This document shows, piece by piece, positions 13,775-27,303 of a stretch of DNA of 64,000 nt. Below the pieces are notes generated by a model. It was given only the letters and a program-made list of their open reading frames with translations. It was not told where the DNA came from and ran no database searches. Position numbers and translations under genes: made by a program. Source of the DNA: Epiperipatus broadwayi (taxonomy: Eukaryota > Onychophora > Udeonychophora > Euonychophora > Peripatidae); NCBI GenBank assembly GCA_028023455.1, contig JAQFVV010006199.1, positions 7,824,972 through 7,888,971 of the forward strand, written 5' to 3'. Positions within the stretch are counted from its first letter, which is position 1. Each line of letters opens with the position of its first letter.

Positions 13775-15290
13775 CAATTTGGCTTTCATTCCTTATTGAA
13801 ACCATATCAAAATATTTCTTTTTACAAAATCACATGACCAGTTATTCTACTGCAACTCCATCTAATGGACATTATTTACATTACATTATAATAAATATAA
13901 TTATTAAAATATATACATGTACATAAAAATGATTAAACTTATTACAACCCTTTTTTATTATAATATATATATATACAAAATTATCTAAAAAATATTTTAA
14001 ATTATAACTCAAAAGTTTCCAATAATCTAACAATGCCCATTTCCCCCCTAGTTATATTGGTCCTTTAATCATGTTTACACACTTTTTTAAATTTTCTTGA
14101 ATATATATAATTTCATAACATTTTTTTTCCTTGTAAATATTTAATATATTTTATTACCTGAATATTTTTTACACTATTCATTTTATGTCCAGTATCCAAA
14201 AAATGTATATATGGTCCTGATCTTATATCCTTTCTGTTAATTACCCTATCTGTTCAATGGCAGTCTTTCTGGTCTGTTCTATATATAATTATTGCAAAAT
14301 TCACAACTAATTTTATAAACTAACCCTACCTCATTTTTAAAATTATCTATTTTATTTTTTTTGCATTTTAAGTCCATTTCCCTAAAGATTTACTACTTTT
14401 CCAGCCTATTTTTATACATCAGATAACTTTTCTTTTATCAATGTCTTATATAAATGTTCTAAATATGAAACTGAAACCGACTTCCTATTATGTTAATATG
14501 GGCTATAAAAGAAAATATAGTAAAAATATTTTTAGAAGTAAAATTAATAATAATGCAAAAGATAGCATAAGATATGCATATGCAAATAGGAAGTGGGTTT
14601 TTGTTCCAGATTCAGAACATTTATATAAGACATTGATAAAAGAAAAATTACCTGATGATATTAAAATAGGTTGGAAAAATCATAAATCTTTAGGGAAATA
14701 GATATGTAATGCAAATAAGATGGGTAATATTAATAATAGAATAGGCTTAGTTTTTAAAATTAGTTGTGAATTTTGCAATACGATATATATAAAGATCAGA
14801 TAGAAGAGACTGCCATTGAAAGAAATAAGGAGTATGATAGAGTAATCAACAGAATAGATATAAGATCAGGGCAATATATACATATTTTGGATACTGGACA
14901 TAAAATGAATTGTGTAAAAAATATTCAGGTAATAAAGTATGTTAAAAATTACAAGATAAAAAAATGTTAGGAAACTTTGTATATTCAAGAAAATTTAAAC
15001 AAATATGAAAACATGATTAAATGTCCAGAACAACTAGGGGGGAATAAACAATGTTAGATTATGGGGAATTTTAGAATTATAATTGAAAATATTTTTTTTT
15101 AGATTGTTTTGTAAATATATATATTATTTAAAAAAAATTGTAATAAGTTTAATTATTTTTATGTATATATATGTATTTTAATATTTAAATTTATTGTAAT
15201 GTAAATAATTTCCATTAGGTGGAGTTGCAGTAGAACACCTGGTCATGTGATTTTGTGAAGGTTCCAATAAGAAACGAAAGCCTGGTTGTG
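13775..15290. mobile_element. Palindromic Penelope-like element (two inverted 3' ends)
   Basis: Two arms, about 13775-14460 and 14617-15290, are diverged reverse complements around a spacer of about 155 bp. Matching blocks run in order. They include GGAGTTGCAGTAGAA near the outer ends, ATACTGGACATAAAATGAAT in the middle and TTATATAAGACATTGATAAA near the spacer. Both arms encode traces of the same GIY-YIG segment. Penelope-like elements are known to insert with inverted, truncated partner copies, and this fits that pattern. Divergence between the arms and many stops show it is old. Confidence 0.7.
14441..14970 (+). pseudogene. Penelope-like ORF: post-RT linker and GIY-YIG remnant
   Basis: The first open part (14441-14701) reads like the post-RT region of a Penelope-like protein, with lysine- and aromatic-rich text ending IKIGWKNHKSLGK. 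After a break the frame resumes near 14735 with LVFKISCEFCNTIYIKDQ and later HILDTGHKMN. In intact relatives the corresponding segment is a GIY-YIG nuclease of the form VY-I-C--C---YIG-T, with a downstream DTGH word. Here the glycine of YIG is lost (YIK), so the nuclease is dead. The opposite arm encodes a mirror copy with similar damage. Confidence 0.6.
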
Positions 15291-15294
15291 ATAT

Positions 15295-18200
15295 TAAATA
15301 TTTTTTTATTTAAAGAAACTTCTTTTCAATGTTATTTTAAATTGATTATTTTAAAGTTTATATATAAAAGGCAACATTATGGGCAAATTTTAACATTAAA
15401 ATTTGATCATTTAAAGAACTTATAAATGCAGTTGTTAGATTATTGTTGAATGATTAAAATTTTATATATTTACAGTTTTGTAAATTTGGGCTCATATTCA
15501 AAAGACCACTTTAGTTAGTTAGAAAGTATTATTAATCAATTAGAGATGTTTCAAAAGAGTCTTCTCTATTTAAATTGAGTTAGCCTAAAGCGGCCACTCT
15601 TTAGAATTATTCTTGTAAGAAATGTGCCCTGATTAAAATAATTTCATGTTAGATATATATGTTATTATGCTATGAAGCTAATAATATAAATAAATGTATT
15701 GTATTTGTGTCAGTTATATACAGGATTATATCCAGGGTGTAATAAAAGGCTAAGGTTTTACATTACAGAAAGTGTTCTTGATTGTGTAATCATGTTAGTA
15801 TTATAAGATGTAATTGAAAGATTAATGCTTAAAATTAATCAAAATGAATCTTGGACATTTTACAAATAACTACTATTGTTTCCCATCATGCATATAAACT
15901 AAAAATTAAAAGATAGGGAGAAATGGCTTATTAAAACAATTATTACAAATTCTTATGATATAGTCTGTAATGTAATCACATTTAGGAAAAATAATATTAT
16001 ATCTTGTCTGAAAAATATGATTCTTTGTAAATAAAGTATTGTTATTTGTTTAAATATTATTTTAACTTCTTTATATGCATTTTGTCTAGCTTACATATTT
16101 ATTCCATGTCCATTTCATAAGGAATAGCTTACATTCTATGTGATCTAACCAGGTATTGCAAATAGTGGTTGAGTAGTGGTCATCATCATTGCATATAAAA
16201 AATATTTTCAAATTTTATTTAGATATTGTACCCTTTACAGTAGGTATAGACAGTTAAGTAGAGTTGGAAAATTAGTTATATTTAAAAAAAATTAAATTTA
16301 AGTTATTTTTAGCATATAATTTTGATATTTTATGTAATATGGATTCAAACTGAGTAGATAGGAGCCTATAAATATATATTAGATAGTTTGAACTCATTTA
16401 CAGATGAATTAAATATAAAATGATACAATAAATTATTTAAAATATAGTATTAATTTTTATTTATATTTAAAAGATTCTATAATGATAGAATAGTTTAATT
16501 ATAGTGGTAAATATTTTATATGTTTAAAATAATTATTTTGTTTAAAATATTTAAAATAAGTTAATTTAATATTAGTTTAAAATGTATTGAAAGTATCACA
16601 TGATTAAGTAATTGTGTGAATATGTATGCTTTCAGAAAGTTAGGGAAAGAAAACTCTAATTTTAGTTTGTTAACAAAAATTTGATACATAATTAAGTGTA
16701 GCAAATATTCAATCTAGAGATGTTAGAAAAGTAATGAATAAAATTATTATTTTATTTAATTGTAATATTTTATTTTAAGTCGATTTGAATTAAAATATTA
16801 AAAATTGTTTTAACAAGGATATTTAATTTTTTAAATAAAAATATTTAATATTTAAGGTATTAAAGAATTTGATAATATTTAATATTGATGACTCATAGTT
16901 TTAAAACTTAATTTTAAAAAATGATATTGATGAAGCTATATAAATTAGCAGATTGTTACAAGCAATATTGATTAATGAAATCATTGGATTAAGACCAGTA
17001 TAAAAACTAAGGTTGAAGCCAGACTAGACAGATTTTTTTTATAGATTTTCAGTGATTTTAGATTTCCGGTTATTTTTTAGTGATAGTGTTTTACAGATTT
17101 AGTTTGAAATTTATAACTATATTTTTTTATATTGTAACTGTAATAATTTCTTTTAAATTATTATTATTTTACTTGAAAGTGTTTTTTTTAAATATTGGAA
17201 TAATTATTTAAATAATGATTCACTATACACCAAAGTTTCCTGTTGATTTATTCTACTTGAACTTGGCTTAGGACCTCAATAATTCTATGGAATGTGATAG
17301 TAGCTACTTAAATATTGGGGAAATGAATAACAAATATCAAGAAAAATCATGCCACAAAACTGAAGAAAATTTACATAAGAAGTTTGTAATTTTTATAAAT
17401 CATATGTTTGAATTGAGTGAACATTTATTTGAAATGACTTTATCATATTGCAATGCAGCTAATTCATTAAAGTTAATTAAGAGAAACCAGATATTTATTA
17501 AAAATCTTTATTGTAATATTAAATTTGAAAGAAAGAAAAGAAAATTAAGACTCTGCATCTATGTTTTAAAACTGAATTTAAAATGTTTTATGGTATGAGG
17601 AATGTCTAGAGTTTTTATTATAAAATGTATGGTAATAATTCATATATGGACTTATATTTTAAGAATGCTGTATTTAAAGACAAATTGAAGATGACTTTTG
17701 AATATTTTTTATGCTTTTAAAAGGTCTTGCTATTAACTAAATCAATCAGTAAATTATATTTTGACATAATTCATCTGGAAATAATGAACTGAGATGTCTT
17801 TTAAAAGACAAACTATATTAGTTAATATATGCTTTGAATGTATAGCTGTTTTTACCTGGAAAAGAAAAATATTTATTTTAAAACCATAAACATTTTTAAT
17901 TTTTTTAAAAAAGAAATATTTATTTTAATTCATGAATTATAGGTCTGCTGATAAATGTATTAAATAAATAACATATTATACAATGTTTATACTAATATTT
18001 TTGATCGATGAAAATGCAAAAATTACTTATATTTACTGCAATCTATCTGCTCTATACAACAGCTGAAAACATACACAAGGAAATGTTTTCATATAAAATG
18101 AATTTTGAATTATTTTAAAATATATTAAATGCTTGGATAAAAGTTTTCAGAAAGGACTGAAAAAAACATTTTATCTTTTAGGATCATTAATATTCTTAGA

Positions 18201-21200
18201 TTTTACTGGCTTTTAATATTATTTGTTCATTTTTTTCTTCAAATAGTGCCAAGACAAGAAAGGAATATGATTTGTGCACAAAGCTGTCCAACCACAACTA
18301 TGCATTGGTGTGAGATTCCTAATGAGCATTTAGCTTATGAGCAAGAAGAAAAAAATCTTTTTGTGACTTTAAAACTTTATTATTATTATTTTTTAATATT
18401 AAGTCTAACATTAGTTAGTATTAAGAATATTACAATTTTTATTTTAAAACTAACTTGTTATTATATTTTAAATTTAATTTTAAAACAGATTAACTTTATT
18501 ATTATGTTAAATATAAAAAAGTGGGTATTCAGAAAGTAATTTTCTGAACAAGGTGATTTACAATCACAATTGTAATTGGTTTTTTGAATATATGGTCCAA
18601 GAAGCAGATCACTGTGAATGATCTTAGCAACACAATGAGATCATTGGTAATTATTATTATTATTATTTAGATTATATTTTGCTTAATAATTTTTTGTATT
18701 TTTTTTATTTAAAAAAGATATAACCTAATTAGTAGTTTAAGATTAATATTTCATATTGCTTGAATTCAATATTAAACAATGGAATGAACCGTTGATAAAA
18801 TTATCATCGTGTGTGTATTTTTATAAAAGAATTGATAAATGCAGATGAATGTTTGAAGACATAAAAGAATATTTTTAAAATATTTATTTATTGAGAGCTT
18901 GAATATGCACACATTAGATAACATTGTTACATTATTAAATTATTTTTTTATAAATGCTATCTGTTGAAGTACAAGGAAAAAACTAATACCAATCTCTAAA
19001 TTATATAATAACAAATAAATAAATGTATAGTGCTGATGTATATTTTATCAAGATCATTTGTGCATGAAAATTTAAAAAAAAACATCTCGAAGTGAATTTA
19101 GATCTTTGTTGTTTCTTTAATATTATGTTTTGGAAGTTATTTTAGAATGCTGTTTTTATATTTTACAATGTTGAATGAGTCATTCAGTGTCAAGATAGGA
19201 TGGTGATCGGAAGAGTAATATTTATATGAAATGCTAGGTGTTAGGGATATGCTAAAAACGGTTCTATGTGAATTATATTTTCATATTTTAAAGTTATTAA
19301 AATATACAGATAATAAAGGGTTGTATATCCCTTTCCATGGACAGTTGCATTTCCTTATTGTCAATAAGTGCTATAATAGAGCCATGACTTGAATCTTAGG
19401 TGCTCGATGAATACGGACCTATTATTATGATTTGCACTGTATCCATGATGATATTATCTTATTTTTTTGAGTCAATCTTGTCATTATTCCATATCATACA
19501 CTCTAATCACTATCTATTATCACAGGAAGCATTGTAGAAGATAGTTTTATAAGTTGGTAAAGTAATGATTAAACTGTTTGAAGTTGAAAATTTGTGAGAG
19601 GGCAAGATGAAGTATATAGAAATTTCTTTCACAAATGATGTTGAGATGTTTGATGATTGTTGTAGTATATAATACAAGAGAGGAATAATTGATACTCATC
19701 CAAATAGTAGAGATCACTTAGCTCAAACAATGCATATTCAAATCAGAATGAAAGTGAGAATAGTGAATATGATTTGGATGATATAATGAATGTAGGAGTA
19801 TAAAACAAAAAATATATACAAATGTCAAGTAATATAATTTATGGATAGTTTTTTTTTAATTTTATTATAAATATTTTAAACACATTTCAGTTACAAGAAT
19901 TTATGAAATTAACTCTTAAATATTTTTGCATAATAGTTATTATTTTTTTTACAGAGGAAAATACTTATATTTTTTATTAAAATTTTCTGATATTCAAATA
20001 TCTGGATGATACTTTGCTAAACTGCAAAGAAAGTCTTTAATAATTTTTCTTTTAATATCTTATTTGTTAAACTTTATTAAGAAGTATATTTTAAAATATA
20101 AACTTATATTGATGCGTTTGCATAATAAGAAATATATTTTATAGTAGTACAAATATAATATTGTTTTTTAGAAATTGGGACATTTATTGTAACTGTTCCC
20201 AATGCAAATAATAGAATACTATTTTACTGAATAAAGAGTACTTATTATCATTACTGTTGTAAGTTTTTATTTTTATTTTGAAGTGGCCAGAGTGAAGGCT
20301 ATCTTATTTTATTTATTGTATTTATTGGTAATGTTAAATAATGTTAATTCTTATTTTACTTTTGTAAATATATTTTTTATATTATGTTGTTATTATATTG
20401 TAATAGTATAATATTGTTTAATTTATAAATAAATTTGTCAATTGTTTTTGAATCTTATCTTAGTTGTGATTTATCTGTGTGCATGTTGTTGTTTGATTTT
20501 TCATTTTATATCCATGATCCACAGAAATTAATAATTTAAAATATTACTTATTTGACACATGATTCTTAAAAATTATTTAGATATTATTTTTATTATAGTT
20601 GATTAAGTAACAAAGTATATCATCATCATCATCATAGAAGATTGGTCATTGATAATTATTTTAAACTGATACAACACCAACGAGAAATATACTTGATATT
20701 GCCACAATATTCATATACATTATATTTTTAGGAATGTCACATTAAACAAAGAGAGATTGTACAATATTTATTTTAAATCTTATTATATTATTTATGCTTT
20801 TATTGCTAAACTTTTATCATTAAATAGACTTAATCAAGAGTCATTAAGTTATTTTAGTTGCTTATTGTTGTTATTACTTTGTAAGATTAGTTAGATATCA
20901 TGTAAAATCCCTCATCATATTTAACTACAGGGTATTAATTAGTTAATTTATTTTGTTATTAGTTTGTTAGAAATGAACCTAAGATTATTATTATTTTTGG
21001 AGAATTGAAAATTTTCTATTGAAAGATGATGAGTAAGAAATTAGTAATTAATGTCAAATGTTCACTTAATACTTTTACTAAGAGAATATCAAGTAATTTG
21101 TTATTTGTGTAGTAAATTTATAAATCATATTTTAGGATTATTAGATGTCTGTTTTATAGACATGAGAGTATTACATAATAGTTTATGTGAATTTGGTGGG

Positions 21201-21465
21201 GTAATATTCTTATGCCATTGAGAGTATATCTTTTGGTATATATTCTCAATCTTTAAGCCACCTTACTGAATTCCTTGTGTTAAGAGTTTCATAATTATAT
21301 TTATTATTTTGATAGAACCATATTTATTTATCATCTTGAGCAAGGTTTTATAAATTAAATTTATTGTTGAATTGAGTAGATTATTATAATTGGAAACCTA
21401 ATTATTTATGTTGAATTTAAGTGTTATGGTATTTTATTCTAGTAAGTTTTCTTATATCTAATTAT
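15295..21465. other. A+T-rich DNA with no supported gene
   Basis: There are long poly-A/T tracts and short ATT/TTA repeats (18650-18668, 20620-20635). A 106-codon stop-free stretch at 17275-17592 has AG before it and GT after it, but has no recognised motif. At this base composition such a run is expected by chance. Confidence 0.4.
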
Positions 21466-21469
21466 TAAA

Positions 21470-21745
21470 AATATTGTTTTGTTAGATATTGTAATAAACT
21501 AATAATCAGCATTAAGTTAATGCACATGCACTTTGTGGATTTTAACAATAAATAAATACTCTCACTGAATGCCCATACTTAAACTTTTGGGTTGAATGAA
21601 TAAGTGGATTTATTCTATTCTTTCACAAAGACTTTATCTTGTATTTGAGAAGTGAGAGTATTCATTTATTGTTAAAATCCACAAAGTGCATGTGCATTAG
21701 CTTAATGCTGATTATTGGTTTATTACAATTCAAAAACATTGCACT
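21470..21745. repeat. Hairpin (fold-back) repeat
   Basis: Arms of about 95 bp (21470-21568 and 21650-21745) are near-perfect inverted copies sharing CACATGCACTTTGTGGATTT and AATAATCAGCATTAAG. They surround an 80-bp spacer that has no coding potential. It could be a MITE or a truncated inverted retroelement copy. No target duplication is clear. Confidence 0.65.
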
Positions 21746-21749
21746 ATAT

Positions 21750-22555
21750 AAAATAAATATCTCATTTACATTTGTTAGATATTGTATCTTAGCAGTGTAT
21801 CTTGAGCTACTCAGAACAGTATTATTTTAATAGTCATTGTTTATGTAATCTAATTGAAGTTTAATATTGTTGTATCCTAGTTAAGTGGATTCTTTTGTTC
21901 AGAGTTTTTGCTTTTGGTAAGGGTACAATATATAAATAAGAAATATATGTATTATATTTTTTGATGTTTAATGTTAGGTGGTGTCTGAATCAATTAAATT
22001 AAAATTAATTTAAATATTTATCAGCTGACCATTATAATAAATGTTATAATTTTTGCAAGGAAAAACATTATAATTTTTCAGCATCTCATTTTTTAAACCA
22101 TTAAACATCACATGATCACCATAACTGTTATCTCATTTGTAGATAGATTTTTGTTTTCCAAAGTGTAATCCCTCATGAAATAAGAACCAGATCACATGAA
22201 AATTCAAAGAAAATTTTATAAAGTGAATTAACAGAAACTTAAGTAAAAAAAAGTATGTAGAGTTATAACACATACACTTATATTTATGTTGAAGATTGAT
22301 CTATATAATAATAAAAGTTTTTAAATGCAATGAATGTATCTATATGCTAGCTACTAAACTCAACAATAAAAAAGTGGGCAAACTAATATAATACATTCTG
22401 CAAACGACACACATTTATAAGTGCAATGTTTTTAGTAACATTTTATCTGAAATAAATATCTTTAAGAAGCAAATAAGTGATTAGTAATCATTTTTTATTA
22501 TACTAGAAGTTGATATATATTTTTAAATATTAGATTAGTATTGTCATTATTTTCA
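21750..22555. other. A+T-rich spacer
   Basis: No gene is seen. ATCACATGATCACCAT near 22107-22123 is shared with the outer ends of the palindromic repeats at 41.1 and 62.2 kb, but the following sequence does not continue the match. Confidence 0.35.
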
Positions 22556-22559
22556 ATCA

Positions 22560-23200
22560 ATGTTACTCATTGTAAGATGGTCTTTCTAAGTTTAATCCAA
22601 TTTTTCTGATCCATAATCATTATTTTCCACATCATGTCAAATTTTATTTTATTCATTCATCTTACATGCAATCTCTAAGTTTTTTTTTTACAATGTCTTG
22701 GGATTAGAATTAGGACTTCAACTGTTTATCTATTGTCATATTTTCTACAATAAATTCATGCTAGCTCTATTTTAGTCTCTTAATTTTTTTGATGATAGCA
22801 ATGATACCTGTTGTTTTCTCACCTAAGTATTTCGCTTTTGATCTCTTCTTGTTACTCCCAACACACATCTTTCAATATTTTGTTGAATGACTGAAGTCTG
22901 TATTGCTTTTTTGTTAAATGTCCAAGTCTCAGATCCATAAATAAGATTGGTTAAACACATCTATTAAAAACTTTTCAAATATAGAGGTGACATTTATTTT
23001 TAATTTAAAGTTATTTTTAGTTAAAAAGCACCTTATCAAATTTAATTTTAAGATTCATTTCATCCATAATGCCCCCCCCCCCCATTACTAATACGACCAA
23101 GGTGTTTGTAGTCGTTAACCTCGTCTAATTTATGATTATTTTTTCCTTCTGATAAAATCCATTAAGCAGAAAACAACTTCCTATTAATGGAAAAGACACT
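22560..23200 (-). pseudogene. RTE-like LINE ORF2 C-terminal relic
   Basis: Read on the minus strand, the islands KLDEVNDYKHLGRISN (about 23130), IMDEMNLKIKFDKVLF (about 23070), NLIYGSETWTFNKKAIQ (about 22940) and ERCVLGVTRRDQKRN (about 22880) occur in this order. They match the post-catalytic region of RTE-type non-LTR RTs (V-D-FKYLG, EI-RI-KA-F, L-YGSETWTL, R-MLG-TRRD). The frame is interrupted several times, including at a long C-run near 23070. Endonuclease and catalytic RT motifs are missing. The element ends near 22570. Confidence 0.65.
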
Positions 23201-23204
23201 TTGA

Positions 23205-24885
23205 TTCTCTTTTTAGGCCTTAAAGAAACGAGGTAAGATAAATGTCCAGCCAGACATTTTTGTTTTTACTGTTATTACAATGTCATTATTCATCTGATAA
23301 GAAACAAATAAAACATGGATGGATTACTCACCAACATGCATCAACCATTATAGTATTTACTGGCTCTTTACCTCAGAGTTTTCCTCTCAGTTGTCTATTT
23401 CTTAACTGACATATTAGTTGAGCCTTTTTTGAAGGCAGGATGTAAGTGCATGTGAATGATTTTTTTTAAACCTTAGATATAGACTTTGAATTCATTACAA
23501 TTCTTTGTATTTGATACGTTGTAATCTCTACTCATGTGCATGATCTCCATGTTTTTTAAATAAGAATTATGTAATAGATCACAACAACTTCATCATCAAT
23601 AACGCTTATCACTCCCTTGAAATTTATTCTAGCATTTTAATATTTAAAGAAAAATCATATACTAATATATATGGCAGATTCGTTATAAATCAAAAACTAT
23701 TCTTGACTTTAACGAATCAATATATATATATATGGAGAACTTTCCCATATACGGTATATATATATTACAAACAAGGCAGTTTTAATTTAAATTATTCATT
23801 TTCATACTTCTTAGCATCATAATTTTAAAAGATTAGATATCAGGCAATGATTGGACGGACGTAAGATAGTTAATAACTTGAGAGCGTTGTGATTTAAACC
23901 CAAAATTAATTTCTACTATTAAATAACAATTCTAAATTTGGAATAAGATCAGTTTTTAAAGTCACGTAAACAAATAGTTCTTTCTATAAGTATTCATTAA
24001 ACAAAACAAAAAATAAAAGTAAACAAAAGATGTATAAATAAACCCAGACTAGGTAGATATTTTCTAAGATTAAAATATATTAATAATCAGACTGTCGCGT
24101 TTCTACAAACTATTATCGCATTCGTCCATATGTTTTATCCTCAGAATGCGATCTTTGCCAAGTGCTGAAATTTAACACTTAAGTAAATCTATCTACTTTT
24201 TTTTTTTTTTTTTACCTCGATGTTCTTCTATTTCATCGTCTCTTTATCCCATCTTTTATTACGGGCAGCTTCATTTCAGAACAGTTAGTTAGTGAATAAC
24301 TCCAATCTGACTCATCAAGGTTGATGTCATTACTATTTTTTTTGTTTGATCGGTCGAGAATTAAAAAAAAAAAAAAAATCATAGTGATCACGTAATTTAC
24401 AAAGTATTCAGAGAAATTCTCTAGTATTCGCTGTACATAACTTAATATTCCTGCAAGAACTGCCGTGAAGGTTTAGCGAAATATCATTATTAGATTTTTA
24501 CATTAACATTTAAAAAATATTGTACGTTTGCGAGTAAACTATTTTCTAATAAGCATTTTTACAATTAAAACATGCACATATATTACGTGTGTATATGTAT
24601 GATTCCTATTTAAACCTACTACTGTAGTTCTTTTAACTAGGAGCGAATGGATGAAGTGTTTGTAGTATTCTAATAATCGAGACAATAAGATGGCGATGGT
24701 TTGCTACAAACAGCTTAATCTTGTATTATATTTGGAACTGAAATATAAAATATAATCGCATATTAAATTCGATAGATTCTAATCACCATAATAATATATA
24801 TTAGCTAGCTATATTAGAGTAGATTAATGCAATAATAAAGGTAATCATATCATCTCCCCAGCAGTATTGAAGGCTACATTGTATT
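23205..24885. other. Intergenic DNA, slightly richer in CpG from 23.8 to 24.7 kb
   Basis: No exon or repeat is identified. AAGATGGCG, a YY1-like word that also contains an ATG, occurs near 24687. I could not extend it into a credible first exon. Confidence 0.35.
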
Positions 24886-24888
24886 ATC

Positions 24889-25152
24889 TTTTTTTTTTTT
24901 AATAGTCAGTGCATTATCCCTCATTTGATAAAACCAGAAGAACCTGGGACCATTACCCTCTAACTAAAATAGCAAGATATCCATTATCCTCTGATTTTTG
25001 CAGGTTTCATAGATTGGTTATAAACCAGCTACCTAAAGAAAAATCTAAACCTATTTGTGACCTGAAAATATGTTGATTCATTATTCTGGATTTGAATCCC
25101 AGGTCATAGGCATAAAAAAATGAATGTGCTAATTACTATACTACACATACCT
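24889..25152 (-). repeat. Full-length tRNA-derived SINE
   Basis: On the minus strand the element starts with a tRNA-like head (25152-25081). It has an A-box-like TAGTATAGTAATTAG (about 25143-25129) and the B-box-like GGATTCAAATCC (25099-25088). A ~180-bp unrelated body follows, ending in an A12 tail (seen as T at 24889-24900). Pol III promoter, body and A-tail in this order define a SINE. Target-site duplication is not clear. Confidence 0.7.
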
Positions 25153-25416
25153 TATAATTTATATTAATAAGTATACATATATATATGTAGTACCAGTAGA
25201 ACTAAGCCAAAGAATCAGCAGATGTAAATAATAGTATCTATTAATCATAGCTACATGTTGCTGTGCTATTAGATACAAAATGAACAAAATATTAGAGCAT
25301 CACTGTTGATGAGAATGATGAAGTTGATCATATGATAGATCTTCTCAATATGTTGATATGCAATTATATATCTGATGGAAACTGATGACAATTTGTGTTG
25401 GCATCTTACTGTTTAA

Positions 25417-25420
<4 letters not shown>

Positions 25421-25495
<75 letters not shown>

Positions 25496-25497
25496 TC
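25421..25497. repeat. (AAC)n(AAT)n microsatellite
   Basis: AAC triplets switch to AAT triplets and run directly into the 3' end of the minus-strand LINE to the right. The AAT portion may be the LINE's own 3' tail. Confidence 0.9.
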
Positions 25498-26788
25498 AAT
25501 TCAATTCATTTATTTACCGTACAAAACTACAGCATAAAGCCAATTACAGTATTGCACCATAACAAATATATAAATACATAAATGAGTTTAAATGACAAAT
25601 TATTAATATAATTATGTGCCATATTTCAATAAAAGATAATTAACACATTTAAAAATCTAAAGTAAAATTCAATATCAGCATATAAACAATTATTATTAAG
25701 ACATTAATAGTAACAAATAAATAAAAGGGATAAATATAAAGCACATAACAAAATAAAAAAAAACAATTTAATATATAAACAAAATCAAGTTAAACCAATC
25801 AAATCTGACATTTAAATTTAATAACATTACAAAATTGATTATAATCTAAATTGAAGTAATTAATATTACTACAAATCTGATTATATATAGATGGTAGCCT
25901 AAACAAAGGAGAAAATCTAAGAACATTGGAATGACAAGTTTTAATGTAACAAACAGAAGCAGACCGAGTATCATGCACATGAGATCTAATTATAACAGTA
26001 GAAATTGTATTAGATAAAAGAACTATTTTATTAACAAGTTTATAAAAATATTTAATATCTCTATATTGTCTTCTAGAAGAAAGATGAACAACAGTTTTAT
26101 TTCCCAAAGAAACATATTTAGAAAACTTATTATACACTGATTGTAATAAATTACATCTCTGTTTAGAGCTAGGATTCCAAATGACTGAACAATATTCAAT
26201 GATGGGAAGAACCAATGATAAAAATAATTTAAATTTTGTATCACCACTAAAATGATAACCAAACCTTAGAATAGTACCTATAATTTTTAAAGCCTTACCA
26301 ATAATCATTTCCAAATGAAGAAGAAAGGATCCATTACTAGAAAATATAACTCCCAAATCTTTTTGGGATTCAACAGAAATAATTTTGTGAGAATTAATAA
26401 AATAAGAAAAATGCAAAACTTCAGATTTTTTAGAATACAAAACTAAGGAATATTTACTGAAATTAACAGTCATATTATTTAGATCCCACCAAGCACTAAA
26501 ATTATCTATATCATTTTGAAGAAGAGTGCAATCAAACACAGATGTGATTTTTCTAAAGATTTTACGGTCAACTGCATAGCACAAGAGATAAGAAGATTTT
26601 AAGCAATCCTTAAGGTCATTCATATAAATGTTAAAAAGCATAGGTGCTAAAATACTACCCTGAGGAACCCCCAAATTACATTTAAATTAGATGAAACAGT
26701 GTTATTAAATTTAATGTATGCAGTATGACCATGAAGAAAGGATTGAAACCAATAAACAAGCTTAGTAGAAAAACCCATTTGATATAAT
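25498..26788 (-). pseudogene. CR1/Jockey-like LINE, 5'-truncated RT
   Basis: This is the RT C-terminal half of a non-LTR retrotransposon. It opens with LYQMGFSTKLVYWFQSFL and reaches GVPQGSILAPMLFNIYMNDL (RT motif B) after a 1-nt loss in the G-run at 26668-26672. The catalytic box is YAVD instead of YADD, so it is dead. Downstream are LGVIFSSNGSF and SLVLPIIEYCSVIWNP, typical of CR1/Jockey elements, and the usual SPLFRLPSIYN tail ending at 25799. The 3' UTR ends AAATAAATGAATTGAATTG followed by ATT triplets, typical of this group. The 5' side stops at a GGA/GAA array at 26789. Apart from the frameshift, the 291-codon frame is open. Confidence 0.8.
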
Positions 26789-27077
<289 letters not shown>

Positions 27078-27303
27078 GACCGCAGCAAATCTCTGCTGAG
27101 GTAAGAAGCAATCCTTAAGTTGTCCGATGTAAGTATTTATTTTTTACTTTTGTTCCAACTTGTTATTCGCAAAACAAACATAATACAGGAAAAAATCGAA
27201 TTATATAATAGATTAATAGTGTTTTTTGAAAAATATCGGTGTGTTTTAATAACCTTTAAAAAAAAAAAAAAAAAAAAAATACTGACTTGAGTCAGAATAA
27301 ATC

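Noticed and set aside
17275-17592. 106-codon open stretch with AG before and GT after
   Set aside because: No recognisable motif. Stop-free runs of this size are expected several times by chance in 64 kb over six frames, and no partner exon was found in a compatible phase.
18247-18310. Possible exon (TRKEYDLCTKLSNHNYALV) after a good polypyrimidine tract and AG
   Set aside because: Attractive splice context but only about 21 codons, no family recognised, and no adjoining exons. RNA evidence would be needed.
18590-18648. EF-hand-like text ITVNDLSNTMRSL before a GT
   Set aside because: Too short, with no upstream acceptor of quality and no second EF-hand loop nearby.
24680-24745. First exon starting ATGGCGATGG at a YY1-like site
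   Set aside because: The frame closes after about 21 codons and no convincing donor site is present.
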